Both the position numbers and the translations under genes were made by a program. This document shows positions 1 to 8,856 of a stretch of DNA of 64,000 nt, in pieces. Origin of the DNA: DATKCA01 sp035544675 (lineage in GTDB: Bacteria > Acidobacteriota > Thermoanaerobaculia > Gp7-AA8); the NCBI GenBank assembly GCA_035544675.1, contig DATKCA010000026.1:12150-76149 (forward strand), in the 5' to 3' direction. A model generated the notes under the pieces. The model saw only the letters and a program-made list of their open reading frames with translations, searched no databases and was not told the DNA's origin. The first letter of the stretch is position 1. Every line of letters starts with the position of its first letter.

Positions 1-629
1 GCGCGGTTCGCCGTCAGGTCGTAGATCCAGACGTCCTGCGCGCGTCCACCGCGATAGCGCTTCCACGTGCGGAACTCCCGCTCGACCGGCGTGTACACCA
101 GCTTCGTTCCGTCCGGCGAATACATCCCGCCACCCGCTTCGGGAATCGCCAGCGGTGTCTCCATGCCGCCTGCCACGGGCACGATGTACGGCCTGGCCAT
201 GCGATCGCTCCAGGGAAGACGGTGGGGAAGGAAGAGGATGTGCTTCCCGTCCGGCGTCCAGTCGAGAACGCGGTTGTCGACGCCGCCGCGCGGCGGCATG
301 TTGCCGACGTCGTTGTAGAACGTGAGCTGCTTCGGCGTCCCGCCCACGGTCGGGATGACGAAGACCTGGCGCGTCCCGCTGTACTCGGCGCAGAAGGCGA
401 TGCTCGTTCCATCGGGCGAGAACTTCGGGAAGTACTCGACGCCTTCGTCGGATGTCAGCCGCCGCGCATCTCCGCCGCGCACGTCGGCCACCCAGATGTC
501 GCCCGCGTAGACGAAGGCCACCTTGTCGCCGTGGATGTCAGGCTGCCGGAGCAGCCGGGTGAGGTTCTCCTGCCCCGCCGCCGCCGTCGCGGCCAGCAGC
601 GTGACCGCCACCATCAAAGCTCTTTTCAT
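1..629 (-). CDS. tricorn-like protease, N-terminal part (runs off the left edge)
   Basis: Reading from an ATG at 629 gives a signal peptide (MKRALMVAVTLLAATAAAGQ) followed by repeated beta-propeller blades of the TolB/tricorn type, with motifs such as FSPDGTSIAF, WTPDGKHILF and MYSPDGTKLVY. About 209 residues are visible and the frame is still open at base 1. Tricorn homologues are about 1,000-1,150 residues, with two propellers, a PDZ domain and an S41-like serine protease core, so only the first propeller is here. The signal peptide places it in the periplasm, where it would degrade peptides. The catalytic part lies outside the window, so a non-peptidase TolB-like protein is possible but less likely. 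Confidence 0.8.
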   Translation of the reverse strand, partial: MKRALMVAVTLLAATAAAGQENLTRLLRQPDIHGDKVAFVYAGDIWVADVRGGDARRLTSDEGVEYFPKFSPDGTSIAFCAEYSGTRQVFVIPTVGGTPKQLTFYNDVGNMPPRGGVDNRVLDWTPDGKHILFLPHRLPWSDRMARPYIVPVAGGMETPLAIPEAGGGMYSPDGTKLVYTPVEREFRTWKRYRGGRAQDVWIYDLTANR

Positions 630-673
630 GCAGTCTCCCTGTTCAATTCCCAGATGAAATCACAGATTGAGAG

Positions 674-723
674 TAGGCCTTAGTCCTTAGTCCTAAGGAC
701 TAAGGCCTAAGGACTAAGGACTA
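674..723. repeat. heptamer array, TAGTCCT then its inverse
   Basis: Seven 7-base units plus one base. Three are of the TAGTCCT type (TAGGCCT, TAGTCCT, TAGTCCT); four are the inverted word (AAGGACT, AAGGCCT, AAGGACT, AAGGACT). The two halves can pair into a hairpin. It lies in the 156-bp gap between the tricorn-like gene and the serine hydrolase. Confidence 0.9.
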
Positions 724-726
724 CCC

Positions 727-754
727 GAGGCGCGGGTGAGGACACCCGCGCCTC
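727..754. repeat. class I hairpin, AGGA loop
   Basis: A perfect 12-bp stem (727-738 with 743-754) around the loop AGGA, followed by CATTCC. The same core GGTG-AGGA-CACC and CATTCC flank recur at 32101 and 38535, and inverted at 31993, with other stem bases. The next bases (TGTGATC, GGTGAAC) resemble the TGTGATC words at 55891. Confidence 0.85.
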
Positions 755-785
755 CATTCCCCTGTGATCGGTGAACGGAAGCCGG

Positions 786-2306
786 TCAGCGTCTGGTGAA
801 GTGCAGCCGCTCCACTCTGGCCACGCCGCCCGTCATGTCGAACGACGCTTTCAGGTCGAACCCATCCACGCGGCCGCTGCCGGCGCGCGTGAAGTGGATC
901 AGCGTGCTGTTGCCGAGCCGGAAGGCATCGCTGTACGTCGGCTCCAGGGTGCGCTCCGGCTGCTGCGGCAACTCGACGCGCAGACGGCCCGAGTCGGTCC
1001 TGACGCGGTACGTTGCCGGCGCCTCATCGCTCGTGTAGTCGCCCACGTAGTCGCGCAGCTGTTCCGCGGAAGGAGTGAACGGCTCGACCCGGCGGTAGGC
1101 GGCTGGATCCAGCGACGCCGCACTGAGAAGCGGACCGCTCCGGCCGAAGCCTGCCCGCAGCTCTCCGTCCTGCTCGAAGACGCGGAGGACCGCGTCGGTG
1201 GTCTCGTTGCGGTAGAGACCGGGCGAGAAGCCGGCGGCCGGCACGGCCGCCACTGCACTCGCGCGCGGCGGTTTGAGGAAGACGTCCGCGACCCGGCGCC
1301 CCAGGGTCGTTGGAGAGACCGTGCCATCGTTGCAGAGGAGCGCGACGGAAAGCTCGCGTTCCGGATACCGCGCCAGCCAGGCGCGGTATCCGCCGGTGGC
1401 GCCGCTGTGCGAGACCTCGCGCAGGCCGGCCCGACTGCTCACCGTGAGACCGTGAGCGTACTCGATCGTCTCTCCGCTCGTGAGGATCCCCTGCCGCTCC
1501 ATCTTCTCCGCGAACGCCTCGTCGCGATCGAGGTGCGCGTTCCACTTCAGGAGATCGCCGGCGGTGGTCATGAGACAGCAGTTGCCGTAGATGTTCTCGC
1601 CGTGCATGTCGACGTGATATCTGCCGTCGAGTCCCGCCCTGTATGCCGTCGCCCGCCGCGGGACCACCCGCGTGTAGTCGTCGCGCCACGAGCTGTTCGA
1701 CATCCCCAGGGGCTGGAAGAACAACTCGCGCGTCAGGGCCGGCAGCGACTTCCCGCTCACCCGTTCCGCGACGATCGCGGCCAGGTTGTATCCGCTGTTG
1801 CTGTACGAGTAGCGATGGCCCGGCGTGTAGTTCAGGGCGCGCTGCCGCGACAGGATGTCCAGCACGTGAACGTGCGTGTGCGCGCGCGTGCCGCGCGGCC
1901 AGCCGCCGATGTCGGCGATCGTTCCCCAGTCGCGAAGTCCGCTGGTGTGGTTGAGCATGTGCCGCAGCGTGACCGCATCCGCCGCCTCGGGCAGCTCCGG
2001 CACGTACTTCCGGACCCGGTCATCGAGCGCCAGCTTTCCCTGCTCCTCGAGCCGGAGCAGCGCGGCCGCGGCGAACTGCTTCGACACCGAGCCGGCCTCG
2101 AAGATCGTGTCGGGCGTGAGCGGCACGCCGAGCTCGAGACTGGCCATTCCGTAGGCGCTCCTGGCCACCGTCCGCCCGCCCTCCGCCACCGCCACCGCGC
2201 AGCCGGGGCGGTTGCGGACGGCATGCGGGGCGAAGATCTGGTTGATGGCGCTGGTGTGCGCGCAGGCGGTCGCCGCCAGCGCGAAGAGGGCGATGACGAG
2301 ACGCAT
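786..2306 (-). CDS. beta-lactamase-fold serine hydrolase, lipoprotein
   Basis: A 506-residue protein of the class C beta-lactamase / D-Ala-D-Ala carboxypeptidase-like family. It has the SxxK nucleophile motif (S73-V-S-K76), the Y-x-N motif (Y168-S-N170) and a later HSG that replaces the KTG box. The N-terminus looks like a lipoprotein signal ending near Cys15. The last 150 or so residues form a separate beta-rich domain, as in many family members acting on D-amino-acid peptides or esters. Its ATG shares one base with the stop of the aldehyde dehydrogenase (TGATG), so the two are probably translated together. The family is clear; the substrate cannot be told. Confidence 0.85.
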   Translation of the reverse strand: MRLVIALFALAATACAHTSAINQIFAPHAVRNRPGCAVAVAEGGRTVARSAYGMASLELGVPLTPDTIFEAGSVSKQFAAAALLRLEEQGKLALDDRVRKYVPELPEAADAVTLRHMLNHTSGLRDWGTIADIGGWPRGTRAHTHVHVLDILSRQRALNYTPGHRYSYSNSGYNLAAIVAERVSGKSLPALTRELFFQPLGMSNSSWRDDYTRVVPRRATAYRAGLDGRYHVDMHGENIYGNCCLMTTAGDLLKWNAHLDRDEAFAEKMERQGILTSGETIEYAHGLTVSSRAGLREVSHSGATGGYRAWLARYPERELSVALLCNDGTVSPTTLGRRVADVFLKPPRASAVAAVPAAGFSPGLYRNETTDAVLRVFEQDGELRAGFGRSGPLLSAASLDPAAYRRVEPFTPSAEQLRDYVGDYTSDEAPATYRVRTDSGRLRVELPQQPERTLEPTYSDAFRLGNSTLIHFTRAGSGRVDGFDLKASFDMTGGVARVERLHFTRR

Positions 2307-3724
2307 CAGAAGTACTTCACCGTCAGTTCGATGAGCTTCTCCTTGAGGCGCGTGTACGGCGGAGTGAGGAACTCGATCGGACTGATCGGCGTGTGCTGCT
2401 CGAGAATGGCCCGCGTGTTCGAGAACGCCTGGAAGCCGGCGAAGCCGTGTCCGCGTCCGAGGCCGCTGTGGCCCGATCCGCCGAAGGGAAGGTTCAGCTG
2501 AAAGAAGTGGATCAGCGTATGGTTCACGACCGTGCCGCCGGCCGAAGTCCGGGCGATGACCTCGTTGATGAAGTCGCGGTCGCGGCTGAAGATGTAGAGG
2601 GCCAGTGGATGCTCGCGCCGGGCGATGAAGTCGAGGGCCTCGTCGGTCGTCCGGTACGTGACCATCGGCAGAATCGGCCCGAAGATCTCCTCCTGCATGA
2701 GCGCGCAGCTCTCGTCGGTCACGCGGACGACGGTGTAGTCGATCGTGCGCTCGTCGTCGCCGAATTTCCCGCCGGTGATGACCTCGCCTCCTGACGCCAT
2801 GGCGGAGTCGAAGAGCCTGCGCAGGCGGCGCCCGTGGCGCTCGTTGACGATGATGCTGCGCGACCCCTCGCCGGCGAGCCTGGCGATCGCATCGCGCAGC
2901 TTCGGCACGAACTCCTCGCGGATCGCTTCGTCGACGAGCATGTAGTCCGGCGCGATGCACGTCTGACCGGAGTTGACATGCTTGCCCCAGGCGATGCGCC
3001 GCGCCGCCACGTCCAGGTTCGCGGTCTTGTCCACCAGCAGCGGCGACTTCCCGCCCAGCTCCAGCGTGACCGAGGCCAGATGCTCTGCCGCGGCCTTCAT
3101 CACCAGCTTGCCGACGCCGGGGCTGCCCGTGAAGAAAATGTGGTCGAACCGCTCCCGCAGCAGCGCCTCGGACACTTCCACGCCGCCTTCGACGACGGCG
3201 ACTTCACTCTCGTCGAACACCTCCGCGAGCAGGCCCTTCATGCACGCGCTCGACGCCGGCGTCATCTCCGACGGCTTGAGGATGACGCAGTTGCCTGCCG
3301 CGACCGCCGACGCCAGAGGCGCCAGGCTCAGATTGAACGGGAAGTTCCAGGGCGACAGGATCAGCACGACGCCCTTCGGTTGATACAGAACCCGCGACGA
3401 GGTGCCGAGCAGAGCCAGGCGGCCGCCTACTCTGTGGGGACGCATCCAGCGCCGGAGGTGCCTCGCGGCATGCCGCGTCTCGCTGACCACCGCGTACACC
3501 TCCGAGAGGTCGACCTCGGCGGGAGGCTTGCGGAAGTCGTCCCACATCGCGCGCTTGATCTCTTCGCGCCGGTGCATGACCACACGCTCGAACTGCCGGA
3601 GCTTCCTGATGCGCTCGGCCGCCGATCGCGCGCCGACGCGTGGCGCGTTCTCGCGCTGCAGTTTGATGATGCGCTTCAGCTCTGTCGAATCGGCGGCGGG
3701 AGCTTCGACGGGAACGCTGGCCAC
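2306..3724 (-). CDS. aldehyde dehydrogenase, class 3-like
   Basis: A 472-residue NAD(P)-dependent aldehyde dehydrogenase. The catalytic Cys is C256 (NSGQTCIAPDY) and the general-base Glu is E222 (LELGGKSP); the coenzyme region shows SPWNFP (124-129) and FTGSPGVG (198-205). The length and hydrophobic C-terminal tail fit the class 3 / fatty aldehyde dehydrogenase group, which oxidises medium- and long-chain aldehydes. The start is a GTG at 3724. It is the first gene of a two-gene unit with the serine hydrolase downstream. Confidence 0.9.
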   Translation of the reverse strand: MASVPVEAPAADSTELKRIIKLQRENAPRVGARSAAERIRKLRQFERVVMHRREEIKRAMWDDFRKPPAEVDLSEVYAVVSETRHAARHLRRWMRPHRVGGRLALLGTSSRVLYQPKGVVLILSPWNFPFNLSLAPLASAVAAGNCVILKPSEMTPASSACMKGLLAEVFDESEVAVVEGGVEVSEALLRERFDHIFFTGSPGVGKLVMKAAAEHLASVTLELGGKSPLLVDKTANLDVAARRIAWGKHVNSGQTCIAPDYMLVDEAIREEFVPKLRDAIARLAGEGSRSIIVNERHGRRLRRLFDSAMASGGEVITGGKFGDDERTIDYTVVRVTDESCALMQEEIFGPILPMVTYRTTDEALDFIARREHPLALYIFSRDRDFINEVIARTSAGGTVVNHTLIHFFQLNLPFGGSGHSGLGRGHGFAGFQAFSNTRAILEQHTPISPIEFLTPPYTRLKEKLIELTVKYF

Positions 3725-3746
3725 GGGCGGATTCTACTCCCGGTGC

Positions 3747-3774
3747 GGGGCTGGGGGCTCGGGGCTCAGGGAAA
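3747..3774. repeat. heptamer array, GGGGCTC words
   Basis: GGGGCTG, GGGGCTC, GGGGCTC, AGGGAAA in register. The TGA stop of the adjacent minus-strand gene (3766-3768) lies inside the array. No inverted partner is present. Confidence 0.8.
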
Positions 3775-4479
3775 CACAACCTCTTCCACGTCGCCGATCG
3801 GAACGAAGACCAGCAGATACGTCACGTGATCGGTCGCGATCAGCTCGATCTTCCGCCCCAGGCAGGTGTCGAGGAAGTAGGCGCGCACGGTTCTGCCGTC
3901 GATGAGATCGAGCTCCAATCCGGCCGGCGTGCCGCTCGGGCAGCAGACCGGATCGATCGAGGAGAAACTCGGTCCGCGGATCCGGCGGAGATCATCGCGG
4001 TCCAGCGTGAATGCGGGCCCGCCCTGCTCGCACATCTCGGCCTTCCTGTCGCGGCGGTATCCGAGGAAGAATTCGGCGTAGCCGAACTCGAAGGTCTCCT
4101 CGTCGACCTCGAAGACCGTGCCTGCGCGGGTCGTGATCCTGACGGTCGGACGCGACTCCAGGCGGAACGCCATCGTGGTGTCGTTCTGAATCGTGATGGT
4201 CTGGATCAGCGGCTTGTATCCGCTTCGCGAGAACGTGAGCTCGACGGGCTGGCCCACGGGCAGGCTCATGCTGAAGTTCCCGGCCCGGTCCGAGCGCGCG
4301 AACACGCCCGGACCGGCCACTTCGACCGACAGCACGGGCTTGTTCGTGACGAGGTCGGCGACGCTGGCGGTCAGCGTCGCCTCCCCGATCGCGTGAATGA
4401 CCGCACGCCGCTTCTGACCGGCGTACGAGTCTGAGGAGATAAGGAATGCGATGACCAGAACCGGAACGAGTCGGCGCAT
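3766..4479 (-). CDS. secreted protein with carboxypeptidase-regulatory-like domain
   Basis: A 237-residue protein starting at MRRLVPVLVIAF, with a clear signal peptide (cleavage near SYAG). Residues 45-115 look like a carboxypeptidase D regulatory / CNA-B-like beta-sandwich (VEVAGPGVFARSDRAGNFS). The C-terminal half has four Cys, including CC in PVCCPSG, that could form disulfides. An in-frame start further upstream (4815) would run through the divergent hydrolase gene and has no signal peptide, so it is rejected. Function is unknown. It is divergent from the hydrolase across an 82-bp gap in which I see no convincing promoter. Confidence 0.7.
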   Translation of the reverse strand: MRRLVPVLVIAFLISSDSYAGQKRRAVIHAIGEATLTASVADLVTNKPVLSVEVAGPGVFARSDRAGNFSMSLPVGQPVELTFSRSGYKPLIQTITIQNDTTMAFRLESRPTVRITTRAGTVFEVDEETFEFGYAEFFLGYRRDRKAEMCEQGGPAFTLDRDDLRRIRGPSFSSIDPVCCPSGTPAGLELDLIDGRTVRAYFLDTCLGRKIELIATDHVTYLLVFVPIGDVEEVVFP

Positions 4480-4561
4480 CGACCCTGATACGGAGCCGGC
4501 GGGCGAACCGTTGGGGCGCGCCGGCTGCAACTGGACCCTCCTGCCGCGCGTAATCCGTCCC

Positions 4562-5539
4562 ATGCACAGATTCTCCATCGCCACACTGGCATTTCTGCTG
4601 ACCGCCTCCACCGCAGAGGCCGCTCCGGAAGAGGACGTCCGGTACCAGAGCGACGTTTCGCTGGCCGCCGCGCTGCTGCTGCCCGAGAGGACCGGGCCGT
4701 CGCCGGCGGCGGTGATCGTCCAGGGCTCGGGATCGTCCGATCGAACCAACGCGTGGGCCCGGTCGATCGCGGACCTCTTCGTGGCCCGCGGCGTTGCCGT
4801 TCTGCTCACCGACAAGCGCGGAAGCGGCCAGTCGGGCGGCGACTGGAAGGTAGCCGGCTTCGACGAGCTGGCAAAGGACGCCGCGGCGGGAGTGGACTAC
4901 CTGAAGTCGCGCAAGGAAGTCGACTCCAGGCGGATCGGCCTCATCGGCCTCAGCCAGGGTGGATGGATCGTTCCGATGGCAGCGGTGCGAAGGCCGGACG
5001 TCGCGTTCGTGGTCAACCTTTCCGGCGCGACGGTGAGCTTCGCCGAGCAGTCATTTCTCGAGATGAGGAACACGGCACGGCAGGCCGGTCTGTCTGCCGA
5101 TGGCGTGAACCAGATCATCGAGCTCAACAAGGCGGCCGGCCGCTACATCCTCGGCGGATCGTGGGACGACTATGCGGCGATGCGGGCGGCGGCGATGAAG
5201 GGCGCCGCGAAGCCGGTCGCAGCCGGCTTTCCCGACTCAAAGGCGGCTCCGGCCTGGACGTTTCTCAGGAAGGTTGGAGCTCATGACCCGACTGCGTACT
5301 GGTCGATGGTCGAGCAACCGGTCTTCATCGGCCTGGGCGAGCGCGACGAAGAGGACAACGTTCCCGTCGGCGAGAGCGTGCGAAGAGTCGAACACGCGTT
5401 CGGCGCGACCGGCAAGAAGAATTACGATGTCGTCGTGGCTCCCGGCGCCGGTCACGCACTCTGGAACGAAAAGCGCGAATTCGCGCCGCTTCTGATCGAG
5501 AGACTCGACGCCTGGCTGAAGCAGTACGTAAAAAACTAG
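4562..5539 (+). CDS. secreted alpha/beta hydrolase
   Basis: A 325-residue protein with a signal peptide (MHRFSIATLAFLLTASTAEA) and an alpha/beta hydrolase fold like dienelactone hydrolases and S9-type acyl esterases. The nucleophile elbow is GLSQGG with Ser131; candidate acid and base are Asp262 or Asp265 (GERDEED) and His298 (GAGHALW). The oxyanion region QGSGSSDR matches secreted ester or peptide hydrolases of this group. The start was set at the signal peptide rather than at 4451, which overlaps the divergent gene. The TAG stop is followed directly by a 16-bp palindrome. Confidence 0.85.
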   Translation: MHRFSIATLAFLLTASTAEAAPEEDVRYQSDVSLAAALLLPERTGPSPAAVIVQGSGSSDRTNAWARSIADLFVARGVAVLLTDKRGSGQSGGDWKVAGFDELAKDAAAGVDYLKSRKEVDSRRIGLIGLSQGGWIVPMAAVRRPDVAFVVNLSGATVSFAEQSFLEMRNTARQAGLSADGVNQIIELNKAAGRYILGGSWDDYAAMRAAAMKGAAKPVAAGFPDSKAAPAWTFLRKVGAHDPTAYWSMVEQPVFIGLGERDEEDNVPVGESVRRVEHAFGATGKKNYDVVVAPGAGHALWNEKREFAPLLIERLDAWLKQYVKN

Positions 5540-5555
5540 CGGCAACCGGTTGCCG
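5540..5555. repeat. 16-bp perfect palindrome after a stop codon
   Basis: CGGCAACCGGTTGCCG begins on the base after the TAG stop of the hydrolase. The half-site GGCAACC is the word used in the heptamer array at 50411-50441, so this looks like a one-unit-plus-inverse form of the same family. Confidence 0.8.
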
Positions 5556-5556
5556 T

Positions 5557-5562
5557 TATACT
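5557..5562 (+). promoter_or_regulatory. candidate -10 box of the M2 peptidase gene
   Basis: TATACT lies 19 bases before the ATG at 5582, in an otherwise GC-rich gap. No matching -35 box is visible at 17-base spacing, so this is a weak call. The ribosome binding site is clearer: CGGAGG just before GTGCTAATG. Confidence 0.3.
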
Positions 5563-5581
5563 CCCGCCTCCGGAGGTGCTA

Positions 5582-7456
5582 ATGCGCTCCTGCCTTAGCC
5601 TTGTAGCCGCCGCGCTTCTCTTCTCAGCATGCGCAACCACGATGCCGCCCTCTCCCACTGAGCCCGCGATGACGCAGACCGAAGCGACACCGCCCCCACC
5701 TCCGGCCGGACCGACTTCGGAAGAGGCGATGCGCTTCGTGACGGAAGCGGAGCAGCGGCTGGCATCGATCAACGTCGACGCCGCGCGGGCGGCGTGGGTG
5801 GCGGCGAACTTCATCACCGAAGACACGCAGCTCATTTCAGCCAGAGAGAACGAGCGCTTCATCAACGCCGGCGTCGAGCTGGCCAAGGAAGCGGCCCGCT
5901 ACGACGATCTGCAGCTGCCGGCCGACACGCGCCGGAAGCTCGCTCTGATCAAGCTCAAGCTGACCACGCCCGGCCCGGCCGAGCCCGCGCTCACGCAGGA
6001 GCTGGCCCGCATCGCCGCGGAGATGGAGGCGACGTACGGCTCGGGCCGGTACTGCCCGCCCGGAAAAAGCGGGGACGACTGCCTCGACGTCAACGAGGTC
6101 TCCAAGGTCATGCGCGAGAGCCGCGATCCCAATCGGCTGCTCGAGGTCTGGCGCGGATGGCACACGATCTCGCCGCCCATGCGCGAGAAGTACACGCGCT
6201 TCGTCGAGCTGCAGAACCAGGGCGCCCGTGAGCTCGGCTATGGCGACACCGGCGCGATGTGGCGCTCCAAGTACGACATGCCGCCCGACGCCTTCGCCAC
6301 CGAGATCGACAGGCTGTGGGGACAGGTCAAGCCTCTCTACGACTCCCTGCACTGCTTCGTGCGCTGGAACCTCAACAGGAAGTACGGAAACAGAGTCGTC
6401 CCGCTCGACCAGCCCATCCCGGCCCATCTCCTCGGCAACATCTGGGCTCAGGAGTGGAGCAATGTCTATGACCTCGTCGCTCCGAAGACCGGCGGACGCG
6501 GCTACGACCTGACCAGGATCCTGGAAGCCCGCAAGGACATCGACGAGGTGGGCATGGTGAAGATCGCCGAGCGATTCTTCACCTCCCTCGGCTTCGATCC
6601 GCTGCCGGCCACGTTCTGGGAGCGCTCGCTGTTCAAGCAGCCTCGCGACCGCGACGTGGTCTGCCACGCCAGCGCCTGGGACGTGGACGACGTGGACGAC
6701 CTCCGCATCAAGATGTGCATCCAGAAGACGGAAGAGGACCTGACCACGATCCATCACGAGCTCGGTCACAACTTCTACCAGCGCGCCTACAACCGGCAGC
6801 CCTTCCTCTACAAGGACAGCGCGAACGACGGCTTCCACGAAGCGATCGGCGATACGATCGCCTTGTCGGTCACGCCGGGCTATCTCAAGCAGATCGGCCT
6901 CATCAAGGAAGAGCCGCCCGCCTCAGCCGACATCCCCCTGCTCCTGGCCGATGCCATGGACAAGATTGCGTTCCTCCCCTTCGGCGTGCTGATGGACAAG
7001 TGGCGGTGGCGCGTCTTCTCCGGCGACCTCAGCCCCGCCGACTACAACAAAGGATGGTGGGAGCTCCGGACGCAGTACCAGGGGATCGCGCCGGCCGGAG
7101 CGCGTGGCGAAGAGTCCTTCGATCCGGGCGCGAAGTACCACATCCCGGCCAACGTGCCCTATGCGCGCTACTTCCTCGCGCGCATCCTTCAGTTCCAGTT
7201 CCATCGCTCGCTTTGCCAGACGTCCGGCTACAGCGGCCCGCTGAACCGCTGCTCGATCTACGGGAACAAGGAGGCGGGAACGCGTCTGGCGAAATTGCTG
7301 GAGATGGGCTCGAGCCGGCCCTGGCCGGAGGCGCTGGAAGTGGCAACCGGACAACGCCAGATGGACGCCACCGCGATCATCGATTACTTCCGCCCGCTGA
7401 AAACCTGGCTCGACGACCAGAATCAGGGCCGGACTTGCGGGTGGTCTAGTCCTTAG
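5582..7456 (+). CDS. M2 family metallopeptidase (ACE-like), lipoprotein
   Basis: A 624-residue zinc dipeptidyl carboxypeptidase-like enzyme of family M2. The zinc site is HELGH (392-396), with the third ligand in HEAIGD about 24 residues later. The N-terminus is a lipoprotein signal (LLFSACATT) followed by a Pro/Thr-rich linker, so the enzyme is probably anchored at the membrane facing the periplasm. The ATG at 5582 was chosen because GGAGG sits at good distance; a GTG at 5576 is less likely. The last codons (Ser-Ser-Pro-stop) are written by the 17-bp palindrome at 7446. Confidence 0.9.
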   Translation: MRSCLSLVAAALLFSACATTMPPSPTEPAMTQTEATPPPPPAGPTSEEAMRFVTEAEQRLASINVDAARAAWVAANFITEDTQLISARENERFINAGVELAKEAARYDDLQLPADTRRKLALIKLKLTTPGPAEPALTQELARIAAEMEATYGSGRYCPPGKSGDDCLDVNEVSKVMRESRDPNRLLEVWRGWHTISPPMREKYTRFVELQNQGARELGYGDTGAMWRSKYDMPPDAFATEIDRLWGQVKPLYDSLHCFVRWNLNRKYGNRVVPLDQPIPAHLLGNIWAQEWSNVYDLVAPKTGGRGYDLTRILEARKDIDEVGMVKIAERFFTSLGFDPLPATFWERSLFKQPRDRDVVCHASAWDVDDVDDLRIKMCIQKTEEDLTTIHHELGHNFYQRAYNRQPFLYKDSANDGFHEAIGDTIALSVTPGYLKQIGLIKEEPPASADIPLLLADAMDKIAFLPFGVLMDKWRWRVFSGDLSPADYNKGWWELRTQYQGIAPAGARGEESFDPGAKYHIPANVPYARYFLARILQFQFHRSLCQTSGYSGPLNRCSIYGNKEAGTRLAKLLEMGSSRPWPEALEVATGQRQMDATAIIDYFRPLKTWLDDQNQGRTCGWSSP

Positions 7457-7462
7457 GACTAG
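7446..7462. repeat. 17-bp palindrome joining two genes
   Basis: CTAGTCCT-T-AGGACTAG, the TAGTCCT word and its inverse. It holds the TAG stop of the M2 peptidase (7454-7456) and ends on the base before the ATG of the methyltransferase. Its AGGA, four bases from that ATG, is the only Shine-Dalgarno-like site. Confidence 0.85.
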
Positions 7463-8302
7463 ATGTACTGGAACTCGGTCGAGCACCACATCGGCGCGGA
7501 GCACGTCGACAACTTCTGGATGAGCCATCCGCTCATCCGGGAGGAGATCAACCGGCGCGTCAGCGGGCGCGCCGACTGGTGGCCGACCACCTGGTTCCGC
7601 CATCGGTTCGCAGGCCGGTTCCCGTTCGGGCGCGCGCTCACCATCGGCTGCGGCACAGGGAACCTCGAGCGCGACATCGTCGGGCAGGGCATCTGCAGCG
7701 CTGTCGAGGCCATCGACGTGGTCGAAGGTCCGCTGCGATACGCCGAGCAGCAGGCGGCGGCGGAAGGGCTGGCCGGCTCGATCCGCTACGAGATCGCCGA
7801 CGCGCGCGAGTATCTGCGATCGCGCCCGCGGCAGTACGACGCGATTCTCTTCCATGCGTCGCTGCATCACTTCGATCGCGTCGACGAGTTGATGGGACTC
7901 GTGGCCGCGGCGCTGAAGCCGGACGGCATCCTCTACATCGACGAGTTCGTCGGCCCGTCGATGCACCAGTGGAACGTCTTCCGGCTGTTTCCAGTGAACC
8001 TCGCCTACTATCTCCTGCCCCGCGGATCACGCCGTCCGTGGCTGGTGCGCACGCCGGTCAACCGCGAGGATCCGACCGAGGCGGTGGCGGCGGCGGAGAT
8101 TCTGCCGGCCGTCTACAGGAATTTTCGCGTGCTGGAGCGGCGCGACTACGGCGGCAACCTGCTCTCGATCATCTACGCGAACCTGGCCAGGTCCTCGCGC
8201 CTCGACGACGCCGTGCGGCGGCTGATCCGCTTCGAGAACGCGCTGTTGCGCACCGGGGTGAGGCCGTTTCACACGGTGATCGTGGGTCAACCCAGGTCGT
8301 GA
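7463..8302 (+). CDS. class I SAM-dependent methyltransferase
   Basis: A 279-residue protein with a Rossmann methyltransferase core: motif I around residues 58-67 (LTIGCGTGNL), an acidic residue after beta2 (AIDVVEGP) and FHASLHHF at the motif IV position. The fold suggests methylation of a small molecule or lipid; nothing here identifies the substrate. It starts 6 bases after the M2 peptidase stop, so the two are probably co-transcribed. Its 3' end overlaps the convergent acetyltransferase by 16 bases. Confidence 0.8.
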   Translation: MYWNSVEHHIGAEHVDNFWMSHPLIREEINRRVSGRADWWPTTWFRHRFAGRFPFGRALTIGCGTGNLERDIVGQGICSAVEAIDVVEGPLRYAEQQAAAEGLAGSIRYEIADAREYLRSRPRQYDAILFHASLHHFDRVDELMGLVAAALKPDGILYIDEFVGPSMHQWNVFRLFPVNLAYYLLPRGSRRPWLVRTPVNREDPTEAVAAAEILPAVYRNFRVLERRDYGGNLLSIIYANLARSSRLDDAVRRLIRFENALLRTGVRPFHTVIVGQPRS

Positions 8303-8847
8303 GTGCCCTCGCTCCGGCTCAGGAAATCCGCGGAGAGGATCCCGTAGAACTCCAGATCGACGTACTGGCTCCACTTCCTGTGATGCTGGCGCAGCGTGCC
8401 CTCGTGGCGCATGCCGTTCTTCTGCATCACGCGCCCTGAGGCGGCGTTGCGTGAGAAGTACGCGGCGTAGATCTTGTTGAGCCTCAGCTCCTCGAACCCG
8501 TAGCGGATCACCGCCCCGACCGCCTCGGTCGCATACCCGCGGCCCCAGTAGGGAACTCCGATCCAGTAGCCGATCTCGGCGTGGTTGTGGTCTTTCATGA
8601 TCCGCAGCCCGATCGCGCCGACCAGCTCACCGTCGTCGACGGCGAGATTGAGCGAGCCTTCTTCCTGAAGCTTCGCGGCCTGCGACGCGATCCACTCCTC
8701 GGCCGCTCCCACGGGATAGGGATGCGGGATGAGCAGCGTGTTGATCGCGATCTCACGCGCGCCGGCCAGGTCCTTCACGCGCTGGGCATCCTCCATGCGA
8801 AACGGGCGAATGGTCAGGCGGTCGGTGGTGAGATGCGGGAAACGCAT
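8287..8847 (-). CDS. GNAT acetyltransferase, RimJ/RimL type
   Basis: A 186-residue GNAT-fold N-acetyltransferase. The typical opening (TDRLTIRPF), the acetyl-CoA motif A (YWGRGYATEA, about 100-109) and the later FSRNAASGRVMQKNGM segment place it in the ribosomal-protein-Ser/Ala acetyltransferase-like group. Such enzymes modify protein N-termini, antibiotics or small amines; the target is not evident. It lies just downstream of the Bat operon on the same strand, 9 bases after the BatD-like stop, so it may be carried on the end of that transcript. Confidence 0.85.
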   Translation of the reverse strand: MRFPHLTTDRLTIRPFRMEDAQRVKDLAGAREIAINTLLIPHPYPVGAAEEWIASQAAKLQEEGSLNLAVDDGELVGAIGLRIMKDHNHAEIGYWIGVPYWGRGYATEAVGAVIRYGFEELRLNKIYAAYFSRNAASGRVMQKNGMRHEGTLRQHHRKWSQYVDLEFYGILSADFLSRSEGTHDLG

Positions 8848-8856
8848 GTCAGTCCC

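Noticed and set aside
771..2501. Long plus-strand open frame of 576 codons opposite the serine hydrolase
   Set aside because: It is the antisense shadow of two well-supported minus-strand genes; composition is Arg/Gly/Ala-rich with no domain. The same applies to long frames at 15750-17288 (minus), 42798-44507, 46190-47071 and 59400-61223 (plus).
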